Below, piece after piece: positions 11,803 through 17,584 of a DNA stretch of 42,214 nucleotides. The notes beneath the pieces are model-generated. The model had not been told where the DNA came from. It worked only from the letters and a program-made list of their open reading frames with translations, and made no database searches. How positions within the stretch are numbered: position 1 is the stretch's first letter; each line of letters starts with the position of its first letter. The position numbers and the translations under genes are program-made. Source of the stretch: a virus. Where the stretch lies: positions 1 to 42,214 of the IMG/VR virus record IMGVR_UViG_3300046534_000997. One strand, given 5' to 3'.

Positions 11803-13224
11803 TTAGGCCGCGTCGGCTTCGCTTTCGGCGTCCTCTGCGGTGTCGGGCGTGTCTACCGCAACAAGGTCAGCCTTATCGGCTGACCCGTCGCGGAAGGCTT
11901 CAAGGTTTACAGCGATTGCATCAAGGATCGCGTCCACATCTGCCGCACTCACCTCCCGCGCCTCGTCATCAAGACGAGAAACAAGGATTGCCATAAGGTG
12001 ACGAGCGGCCACCTCGACCGACATAGACGAGAACGCAACACCCGTTTGAATGACCCTTGCGAGGTCCTTCACGGCTTTTGTGCCCTCGTCAGAGGAAACG
12101 GCTTCGATTGTCTTGGCCGCTTCGTAACCGTTGAACGCTTTGCAGATAGCGCCGACAAGCTCGTCGCCGCCTTCAATACCGAACAATGTAGTCGGTACGC
12201 CTTCAAGCTTTGAAGGAACGTAACGCGTTACGCCGTCCACCACCTCGATTGAGAAACAATCAAGCTCTACATCCAAGTTAGCAAGGTGCGCCGTTGCCAG
12301 CGCCTTGACCGCGTCCTGCATCGCCTGCTTGTTGTCAGGCAACTCGATACCGCTTGCGGCGATATCTTCAAGCAACGTTACGACGGCAACATCTGTTGAC
12401 ATAGTCGAGAGGGGTTCGCCAAAGGTCCAGCCCTCTTTCCCGTCAATTTCCACCGCGACCTCGTCCACAATCCCTGCGACGATGTTTGCAGCGATCATAC
12501 CGCGAACGATCCCAAGCTCTTTCTCGAACGTGCGAGGAGCTTGCAAGCGCTCAGGCATTGCGGCCCACAGATCAACGTTTTGCGCGGCGCGCGAAAAGTT
12601 GACCATGTAACCGACCGCATTTGCGTTAGTCAGCAACAAGGCTTTTGTTGGACCATCGGCCATCGGCGCAAGCTTCTCAGCTTTCACCGCCGTCCACATC
12701 TTTTTTGACGCATAACGCAACCGTAAGTCAGTCACGCTGTTAGCCGTATTAAGATGCTGCACACGCGTTGCCTTCTCAGACGACGCAAGCGCCGCTAGGT
12801 CGCTGCTAATCTTGATCAAATACGCGTCAATATCGGCTGCGTCTTGCTCGGTCAAAACAGCCTCAGGCGGATTGTTATCGCCCGCCTTTGGAGCCTGAGG
12901 GAAGAGGGTCTTGAGACCCAAATCAGCAGAGACCGCGCCGGGGGCCAATGCCCACAAAGCAAGCGCCTTCTTAAACGCCGCCGGGGCACTGCCCATGATT
13001 TCGGAGGTTTTCACATTCGTGTTCCCCTCCGTCTCGTCACCCAAACGCATTGCAACGCGATAGCCTGCATTGCCCCCCGTCTTGACGCCGCGTTCCATTG
13101 TAAAGGACACGACGTCATCGAACTGTGGGCCGTCTGGATTCTTGTCAGCGATAATGAACTCACCGCCTAAGGCAAATTCAGTCTCGCCGATGAATGCTGC
13201 AAGTACTTTTACAACTTTACTCAT
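11803..13224 (-). CDS. Large unknown protein of the IR-flanked cassette
   Basis: 473 aa. Start at MSKVVKVLAAFIGETEF, with AAGGAAC eight bases upstream of this ATG; nearer in-frame starts fit less well. It has an N-terminal beta-type region (EFIIADKNPDGPQFDDVVSF) and a long helical middle rich in alanine (NTANSVTDLRLRYASKKMW). Another mixed domain follows (LDVELDCFSIEVVDGVTRYV), then an acidic alanine/aspartate C-terminus (DTPDTAEDAESEADAA). I recognise no catalytic motif, membrane span or fold. It contains no internal palindromes, unlike most genes of its size here, and its codon choice looks different by eye, so it may have been acquired separately. It is not a structural gene by position. 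Confidence 0.8.
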   Translation of the reverse strand: MSKVVKVLAAFIGETEFALGGEFIIADKNPDGPQFDDVVSFTMERGVKTGGNAGYRVAMRLGDETEGNTNVKTSEIMGSAPAAFKKALALWALAPGAVSADLGLKTLFPQAPKAGDNNPPEAVLTEQDAADIDAYLIKISSDLAALASSEKATRVQHLNTANSVTDLRLRYASKKMWTAVKAEKLAPMADGPTKALLLTNANAVGYMVNFSRAAQNVDLWAAMPERLQAPRTFEKELGIVRGMIAANIVAGIVDEVAVEIDGKEGWTFGEPLSTMSTDVAVVTLLEDIAASGIELPDNKQAMQDAVKALATAHLANLDVELDCFSIEVVDGVTRYVPSKLEGVPTTLFGIEGGDELVGAICKAFNGYEAAKTIEAVSSDEGTKAVKDLARVIQTGVAFSSMSVEVAARHLMAILVSRLDDEAREVSAADVDAILDAIAVNLEAFRDGSADKADLVAVDTPDTAEDAESEADAA

Positions 13225-13247
13225 TTTCATGTTCCTTGTTTTACAAT

Positions 13248-13261
13248 CCCCCCTAGTGGGG
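13248..13261. repeat. Dispersed palindrome copy within cassette
   Basis: CCCCCCTAGTGGGG, upstream of the ribosome site of the 473-aa gene. Confidence 0.8.
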
Positions 13262-13272
13262 AGCTTGCGCAA

Positions 13273-13285
13273 TGTTGCGCCCTAG
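13273..13285 (+). repeat. 13-bp partner of the cassette inverted repeat
   Basis: TGTTGCGCCCTAG, perfectly inverted at 13611-13623, which overlaps the right 25-bp arm. The RMF/CrpP-like gene alone therefore sits between its own inverted pair, nested in the larger one. Confidence 0.7.
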
Positions 13286-13310
13286 GGCGTCAAGATTGTT
13301 TAGCGATGCA

Positions 13311-13332
13311 GGGCAGGCGTTACCGCCTGCCC
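13311..13332. other. Intercistronic stem-loop after RMF-like gene
   Basis: GGGCAGGCG, loop of 4, CGCCTGCCC: a perfect 9-bp GC-rich stem a few bases after the RMF/CrpP-like stop. No T-run follows on the minus strand, so it would attenuate or protect the transcript and not fully terminate it. Confidence 0.6.
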
Positions 13333-13338
13333 CGCGCC

Positions 13339-13548
13339 TCAGTCTTCTAGATCATATAGCGCTTGAGTTATTTCGTATCCGTCTAACCACAGCGCTTCAT
13401 TCATTGTGCCAACGGCATAGGGGCAAGCGCTAGGGGCAAGCCCTATGTTGAAAGCCTCTGCCCCCGCTTCCCCAATTACATCAACGTTAGTTGATGGGGC
13501 GGCGTAAGGCGTGACGTTCTCAATAGTATCTAATGTTTGAAAGATCAT
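13339..13548 (-). CDS. RMF/CrpP-fold-like small protein, 69 aa
   Basis: Start at MIFQTLDTIENVTPYA, with AAGGAAAC well placed; a longer frame to 13599 lacks support. The C-terminal half AFNIGLAPSACPYAVG-T-MNEALWLDGYE matches the ribosome modulation factor/CrpP pattern: G, then CPY, about eight residues, W-L-x-G-(W/Y). RMF dimerises and silences ribosomes in stationary phase; CrpP-type relatives have other proposed roles. The N-terminal extension is not part of that pattern. First gene of the IR-flanked cassette. It could modulate host translation, but that is inference from the motif. Confidence 0.65.
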   Translation of the reverse strand: MIFQTLDTIENVTPYAAPSTNVDVIGEAGAEAFNIGLAPSACPYAVGTMNEALWLDGYEITQALYDLED

Positions 13549-13617
13549 CGCGTTGTTTCCTTGTGTCCGGTTTTGTGACGCTACTGCATCGCAAAACAAT
13601 CTCGGACGAACTAGGGC

Positions 13618-13642
13618 GCAACACTGCGAACAAGGTAATTCC
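13618..13642 (-). repeat. 25-bp inverted repeat, right arm
   Basis: Perfect reverse complement of 11737-11761. It lies in the leader of the RMF/CrpP-like gene, between that gene and its promoter at 13732-13761. Confidence 0.85.
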
Positions 13643-13731
13643 CTGCAATTATCGGCGCAATGCGCCTATACAGTCTTATTGTGTCCGGTTAGCTTCAAAG
13701 AGCGGGGGGCAAGCTGGCCCCTACCCCTAGA

Positions 13732-13761
13732 GACATAGCACCCACTAGTGGGGACAGTCAA
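13732..13761 (-). promoter_or_regulatory. Probable cassette promoter with palindrome in the spacer
   Basis: On the minus strand TTGACT, 18-nt spacer, TATGTC, with TGC just before the -10 as in the other two leftward promoters. The spacer consists almost entirely of the dispersed palindrome (13740-13753). A protein bound there would block the promoter directly. The transcript would run through the RMF-like, 473-aa and 38-aa genes to the terminator. Confidence 0.6.
13740..13753. repeat. Dispersed palindrome copy between -35 and -10
   Basis: ACCCACTAGTGGGG within the spacer of the cassette promoter, the clearest operator-like placement of the family. Confidence 0.7.
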
Positions 13762-14150
13762 GTAGAATAAAACCCTTTAATATCAATGGGTTAGCAGGAC
13801 TCATGACTAAAGTGGAGTTAACTATTGACATGACGAGGAAAATATGTAATGATTACAGTATGTTAGACGGTAAAGTTGCTGCATGACAAGAACCTGCTGC
13901 GGCTTGTATCCAGAACTTGGCAATAATCTAGGAAAGAATATGTAATAGAATCAGTATGTTGTGCGGATACAGGTCAAGGGGCATAGTGTTCCTTGGCATG
14001 TTCACCAAATCGGGGAAATTTCCTTGACAAGACATCCGCTAAGTGTTTGATGTTAAAGGCTTTTCTGTTGTGTGCTGCATGACAAGGAGGGCACCCACCG
14101 AAATAGGGTTAAGTCATTGAAATCATTAGATAATATCAAGTCCTTTGTTT

Positions 14151-14199
14151 GCGGTTCGTGTCCCCCCTTAAAGGGGAGGGGAGGACACTCGGAACCCGC
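14151..14199. other. Long imperfect hairpin upstream of terS
   Basis: GCGGTTC-GTGTCC on the left pairs with GGACAC-TC-GGAACC-CGC on the right (14183-14199), with an inner CCCCTTAAAGGGG (14164-14176). It lies 40-90 bp before the small terminase start. It could be a packaging-recognition structure, a translational control hairpin, or a diverged member of the palindrome family. Confidence 0.5.
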
Positions 14200-14240
14200 C
14201 GCGCACTACAGGACCAATTTGTGCAAGCGGTGCGATTGTC

Positions 14241-14651
14241 ATGCGTGAGAATAAGCGATCACGCGGCGCGCATCTTATCGCCCCAAGCCCTCAGCCCGAC
14301 AGCGACACCACAGCCGATGCTGTGACCCTTATGGCGACCGAGGGGGGCGATATACCCGCGCATGTTTGGGAAGCGCTCCAGCAGGCCGGGGAGCTAGCCG
14401 CAGGACGTCTGCGAGAGATACTTGCCAGCCCCAAGTTTTCGCAGTTCGCTCCGACCGCCCAAGCGCGCCTTATCGAACTCGCCCTAACCCGCGCATATGG
14501 TCTACCGATCAAACGCTCTCTCTCTGTTAACCTGTCGAGTGGCGACACGGATGCTATCGCGGCCTCTCTTCTTGGGTTAGGTGACGCACTGCCCGAACGG
14601 GCAGAGAATGGAAGGTCGGTACCCTCCGAGACCGAGACCCCCGACGCATGA
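14241..14651 (+). CDS. terS: Terminase small subunit (putative)
   Basis: 136 aa starting MRENKRSRGAHLIAPS. Residues about 50-105 (AGELAAGRLREILASPKFSQF, ARLIELALTRAYGLPIKRSL, then SGDTDAIAASLLGL) are helical and match the look of small terminase subunits found just before terL. The N-terminus is basic and probably binds the packaging site. The ribosome site is poor (no clear GGAG), so expression may be low or coupled to a structured leader. The stop codon lies in a GCATGACAAG repeat. The assignment rests on pattern and position and is moderately sure. Confidence 0.65.
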   Translation: MRENKRSRGAHLIAPSPQPDSDTTADAVTLMATEGGDIPAHVWEALQQAGELAAGRLREILASPKFSQFAPTAQARLIELALTRAYGLPIKRSLSVNLSSGDTDAIAASLLGLGDALPERAENGRSVPSETETPDA

Positions 14652-14778
14652 CAAGGGGCCACAGCCTGCCCCCCAGCGCCTGATATAGCGTCAAGCGAAT
14701 ACTATCACTTGCAACATAGTTCACGGTAATGTGATGTAGATAGTGGGGACTACTAATCCCCACTGTCATTCCGCATTT

Positions 14779-14949
14779 GGTTCAACGTTAAACCATCTTC
14801 AAACAAAAGTAGTTCAACCATTAAACTACCTGCAATTTGTAGGTAGTTTAATGCTAAACCATTATTGGTTTAACATTAAACCATTATTGGTTTAACGTTG
14901 AACCAACTCCCGACTAGTGGGGACTGAGATAGTTTAACGTTGAACTATC
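14779..14949. repeat. Six-copy palindromic iteron array
   Basis: Copies: GGTTCAACGTTAAACC (14779-14794), TAGTTCAACCATTAAACTA (14810-14828), AGTTTAATGCTAAAC (about 14845-14859), GGTTTAACATTAAACC (14867-14882), GGTTTAACGTTGAACC (14889-14904), TAGTTTAACGTTGAACTA (14930-14947). Outer bases covary (GG/CC or TAG/CTA), which keeps the symmetry and suggests binding by a dimeric protein. Confidence 0.8.
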
Positions 14950-14971
14950 CACTAGATGTAGAGCAGAGGTG

Positions 14972-15042
14972 GTGTGATCACACAACATGTAGGGGATGGC
15001 ACTACATGTTGCGGCTGTGCCAAGGTGCGGCACTACATGTAG
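14972..15042. repeat. ACATGT palindrome cluster
   Basis: GTGTGATCACAC at 14972-14983, then CAACATGTA and its inverse TACATGTTG (14983-15011), then CTACATGTAG (15033-15042). GGCACTACATGT occurs twice. This is a second set of symmetric sites, distinct from the GTTTAAC array. Confidence 0.7.
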
Positions 15043-15138
15043 AGGCCCCCACCCCCCGCGGCCTTGGGACTCTAAATATATTTATATACCCCCACAGACA
15101 GAGAAAGGTCATTTGTTTGGAAATGGTCCGACACATGA

Positions 15139-15182
15139 CAAGGGACACCCTGTTCCTTGGCAAGTTTTAAAAATTATTTTTT
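15139..15182 (+). terminator. Possible intrinsic terminator before terL promoter
   Basis: CAAGGGACA, loop CCC, TGTTCCTTG (one G-U pair), followed by GGCAAG, a TTTT run and further on a TTTTTT run. The T-rich tract starts several bases after the stem, so termination may be weak. It would separate the terS transcript from terL. Confidence 0.35.
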
Positions 15183-15210
15183 CTGCTAATTTCTGGGTTT
15201 AAATGGACTC

Positions 15211-15239
15211 TTGACAAAGAGACCTATATCCTTTATCAA
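15211..15239 (+). promoter_or_regulatory. Sigma70-like promoter of terL
   Basis: TTGACA at 15211-15216, 17-nt spacer, TATCAA at 15234-15239. The palindrome at 15255-15270 lies in the first bases of the predicted transcript. terL starts at 15289. Confidence 0.75.
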
Positions 15240-15254
15240 GACAACTTGTACCAA

Positions 15255-15270
15255 CTCCCGACCAGTGGGG
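15255..15270. repeat. Dispersed palindrome copy in terL leader
   Basis: CTCCCGACCAGTGGGGAC, one mismatch in the left arm, about 10-25 nt downstream of the predicted transcription start. A twin with the same ACTCCCGAC left flank is at 14908. Confidence 0.7.
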
Positions 15271-15288
15271 ACTATAAGGTGGCCTAGA

Positions 15289-16731
15289 ATGGACCTGAGC
15301 TTTCTATCTCCTGCCCAGAGAGAAATGGCAAACCCTATCATAGAGCAATGCGCTCTGAGTAGAGTGTGGTTTATCAAAAACGTCCTACAAGTGGACCATC
15401 TTGAACCGTGGCAGCTTGAAGAGCTAACCGCCCTCGACAATGGGACCACAAAACTCAGCATTAGAAGCGGTCACGGGGTCGGAAAGACCTGTTTTTGTTC
15501 GTGGTTGGCCCTTCACTTCTTGTTATTCCGTAATGACGTCAAGGTAATCGTCACCAGCCCCTCACAAAAGCAGATGACAGACGGGCTTATCCCCGAAATC
15601 CAGAAATGGGTATCAAAACTCCCTCAATGGATGTCACGGCAGTTAGAAGTGACCTCTGAGAGGGTTACTCGCAGCCCAAACAATAAAAACAACTTCATAT
15701 CGTTCAGAACGGCCCGAAAAGAGAACCCAGAAGCGTTGGCAGGTGTCCACGCCGAGAGCGTCCTTATTATCGTGGACGAGGCAAGCGGTGTCGAGGAGCT
15801 TATCTACGAAACCGGGCAAGGCGCGCTCTCGACAAAGGGCGCTATAGCGGTGCTAATTGGGAACCCGACGAAGCCCAGCGGCTTTTTCTACAAAACACAT
15901 AACGAATTGAGCGATCTGTGGCGTACTCGTAAGGTGTCCTGCATGGATAGCGGGCGCGTGACGGAAGAGTATATCAAATCGCAGGAGCGGACCTATGGTC
16001 GGGACAGCAGAGAGTTCAAGGTCCGAGTACTCGGGGACTTCCCAGACAGCGGAGCGGACGCAGTTATCCCGAGAAGCTACGTTGAAAGCGCTCAGGGCCG
16101 CGACCTTACTAACGCACGGACAGGAAGGGTGTGGGGCATTGACCCCGGCAGAGGAGGAGACCCTAGCGGGTTTATTTGCCGCACCGACAACACGATTGAA
16201 GAGATCGAAGAGTACCGCCTAGACGATATCATGCGTTTGACGGGCGTTATCAAGAACCGCTGGGATACTACCCCAGATAGCAAGCGTCCGATATTTATCT
16301 ACGTTGACGCAATCGGTCTGGGGGCAGGTGTAGCTGACAGGCTGCTAGAGCTAGAGCTCCCGGTGGTGCACGTAAACGTGTCTGAGATGGCGTCTATGTC
16401 AGACAGATATGTGCGTCTGCGTGACGAGCTCTGGTTCGAGACCCGACACTGGTTTGAAACTAAGCTAGTTACAATCCCCACTAAAGGGGAGAACCCTTTA
16501 TCGGAGAAGCTGGCCCATGAGCTTAGTAGCGTAGCTGCTGAGTATATGAGCAACGGGAAGCTCATGGTTGAGAGCAAAGATAAGATGCGCCGCCGGGGGA
16601 TGAAGTCCCCTAACGTAGCTGACGCTCTGTGCCTCACGTTTGCGGGCGGTGGCGCTATCGTTAATGGTGCTTCTGGCGATAGCTGGGGTAAAGTTGACAT
16701 TAGCAAATATATGGCACCACATGTCGTATAA
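15289..16731 (+). CDS. terL: Terminase large subunit
   Basis: 480 aa from MDLSFLSPAQREMANP; the frame is open further upstream but only to a TTG that is the promoter -35 box. Walker A is SGHGVGKT (60-67) and Walker B is VLIIVDEA (158-165), giving the packaging ATPase. A C-terminal RNase H-like nuclease is shown by D285 (GIDPGRGGD), D340 (FIYVDAIGLG) and D445 (NVADAL). It cuts and pumps concatemeric DNA into proheads through the portal. A palindrome at 16476-16489 codes I-P-T-K-G-E-N just before the SEKLAHEL helix, in place of the usual short linker. Confidence 0.95.
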   Translation: MDLSFLSPAQREMANPIIEQCALSRVWFIKNVLQVDHLEPWQLEELTALDNGTTKLSIRSGHGVGKTCFCSWLALHFLLFRNDVKVIVTSPSQKQMTDGLIPEIQKWVSKLPQWMSRQLEVTSERVTRSPNNKNNFISFRTARKENPEALAGVHAESVLIIVDEASGVEELIYETGQGALSTKGAIAVLIGNPTKPSGFFYKTHNELSDLWRTRKVSCMDSGRVTEEYIKSQERTYGRDSREFKVRVLGDFPDSGADAVIPRSYVESAQGRDLTNARTGRVWGIDPGRGGDPSGFICRTDNTIEEIEEYRLDDIMRLTGVIKNRWDTTPDSKRPIFIYVDAIGLGAGVADRLLELELPVVHVNVSEMASMSDRYVRLRDELWFETRHWFETKLVTIPTKGENPLSEKLAHELSSVAAEYMSNGKLMVESKDKMRRRGMKSPNVADALCLTFAGGGAIVNGASGDSWGKVDISKYMAPHVV

Positions 16732-16739
16732 ACTAGCTG

Positions 16740-16768
16740 TTGACACGCTAGCGGTAGTATGCTACTAT
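16740..16768 (+). promoter_or_regulatory. Sigma70-like promoter before Acb2/Tad1-like gene
   Basis: TTGACA at 16740-16745, 17-nt spacer ending TATGC, TACTAT at 16763-16768. The predicted start lies about 30 nt before the ATG at 16807. It could also feed the following virion and tail fibre genes. Confidence 0.78.
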
Positions 16769-16806
16769 TTCGGCAGGTAAATCCGTCAACGCCGATGGGG
16801 TGTATA

Positions 16807-17013
16807 ATGAGCCAATCCAAACCTGCTGCTATACTACGGTATTTCAGCTATGTCCATTTAGCACCTCTGTTACGTGACGTGTCCGAGAAGTGCTACACTC
16901 TCGCTGACGACATGGACAATACGCTGCCAGAGTGCGCGGAAAAATCGGCAGGACTTCGGAAGCTTCTAGAAGCGAAAGACTGCTTCGTCCGCGCTCAACT
17001 GGAGAACAAGTGA
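16807..17013 (+). CDS. Acb2/Tad1-like hairpin protein (putative cyclic-nucleotide sponge)
   Basis: 68 aa, MSQSKPAAILRYFSYVHLAPLLRDVSEK-type sequence with a second helix ECAEKSAGLRKLLEAKDCFVRAQL. The pattern of an aromatic lead (FSYVHL), one helix, a turn with P-E-C-A-E, then R-K-L-L-E-A-K-D-x-x-V-R-A is that of the small helical-hairpin proteins grouped with Acb2 and Tad1. Those sequester CBASS cyclic dinucleotides or Thoeris gcADPR signals. It has its own sigma70-like promoter right upstream, so it can be made early although it sits among late genes, as expected of an anti-defence gene. The family call is by eye; ligand unknown. Confidence 0.6.
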   Translation: MSQSKPAAILRYFSYVHLAPLLRDVSEKCYTLADDMDNTLPECAEKSAGLRKLLEAKDCFVRAQLENK

Positions 17014-17198
17014 TGCCTTCCTCGTCCGGTACTAAAAACTACATGCCAACTCGGGGGGGTGCTCCTACGGGTATGTTCTCCTCTAAGGGGTCGCAGAAGA
17101 AAGACCCCACTGGTGGGGACTTCAAACCGTCCATGACGGCTAAAGCAATGGACAAACCACGCAAAGGCCCGCACAAGAACATGCGCGGCAAGAAATAG
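17013..17198 (+). CDS. Small basic glycine-rich protein, 61 aa
   Basis: Starts MPSSSGTKNYMPTRGGAP; the ATG overlaps the previous TGA and GGAG lies 9 nt upstream. It is polar and lysine-rich with no hydrophobic core (KGSQKKD, KPRKGPHKNMRGKK), so it is probably disordered or nucleic-acid binding. A palindrome (17105-17118) encodes D-P-T-G-G-D in the middle. Perhaps a minor virion or DNA-condensing protein; unproven. Confidence 0.62.
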   Translation: MPSSSGTKNYMPTRGGAPTGMFSSKGSQKKDPTGGDFKPSMTAKAMDKPRKGPHKNMRGKK

Positions 17199-17210
17199 GG
17201 TAGTTGACCA

Positions 17211-17570
17211 ATGGCCGTTATTCCAGCAGTATTCGCCTACACGAAAAACAACGACCTTCTTATCTCATGGTCAGCCGTCACTGAGGCAGACACCTGCGCT
17301 CGGTTCCCTGTCAAAGAAGCCGCTGACGAGATCAGCGTCCACTTTGCAGGCACGTTTGGTGGGGCTACGATTAGCTTTACCGGAGCTAACCACGACGCTG
17401 TAGGTGTTCCTATGACATCTATGGGCAGCGGTGCGACGTTAAACGCTATTGCTTCTGAGGCAATGCACTCAATTCTTGAGCGCCCGCTGTTTGTGACTCC
17501 AACCCTTACTGGGGGCACTTCTACGTCAATCGACATTTACATGGTTATCCGTAACCAAAACCGTAAATAA
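17211..17570 (+). CDS. Small beta-rich virion protein candidate, 119 aa
   Basis: Starts MAVIPAVFAYTKNNDLL. The sequence is Ser/Thr/Gly-rich with alternating hydrophobics (ISVHFAGTFGGATISFTGA; SIDIYMVIRNQNRK), typical of a compact beta-sandwich. It sits directly before the tail fibre gene with only 14 nt between them. A head-decoration or tail-fibre accessory protein is plausible. No exact family recognised. Confidence 0.65.
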   Translation: MAVIPAVFAYTKNNDLLISWSAVTEADTCARFPVKEAADEISVHFAGTFGGATISFTGANHDAVGVPMTSMGSGATLNAIASEAMHSILERPLFVTPTLTGGTSTSIDIYMVIRNQNRK

Positions 17571-17584
17571 AGGTAGGTCTAGGC

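Larger units (their letters stand above)
13643..14240. other. Non-coding divergent control region
   Basis: About 600 bp without a convincing gene between the leftward cassette and the rightward small terminase gene. It holds the cassette promoter and a palindrome copy. A pair of related 25-30 bp repeats share TATGTAAT and CAGTATGTT (about 13842-13864 and 13939-13960). The 10-mer GCATGACAAG occurs at 13881 and 14078, and again at 14646; ACATGACAAG is at 15133. A TTGACA box lies at 13825 and another at 14024. A long imperfect hairpin is at 14151-14199. A replication origin, packaging site or regulator array is possible. Confidence 0.6.
14652..15210. other. Non-coding iteron region between terS and terL
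   Basis: About 560 bp with no credible gene. It contains six related palindromes of the GTTTAAC/GTTAAAC type (14779-14949), three ACATGT-centred palindromes (14983-15042), a GTGTGATCACAC palindrome, dispersed palindrome copies or halves at 14742, 14756 and 14908, and a possible terminator hairpin. The density of ordered inverted repeats is the highest in the window. It suits a replication origin, a packaging start or a regulator-binding array. Confidence 0.75.

Noticed and set aside
14940-15170. Rightward frame of 76 aa in the terS-terL spacer
   Set aside because: It consists of the ACATGT palindromes and G/C runs, with no ribosome site. The region reads as a control element.
13643-15210. 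An integrase attachment site or tRNA in the repeat-rich spacer
   Set aside because: A GGTTCG-like stretch near 14153 recalls a T-arm but no cloverleaf can be built, and no integrase gene exists in the window.
15211-15288. A 26-residue N-terminal extension of terL from TTG
   Set aside because: The TTG is the -35 box of a good promoter and the extension would read through the palindrome. The ATG at 15289 has a better ribosome site.
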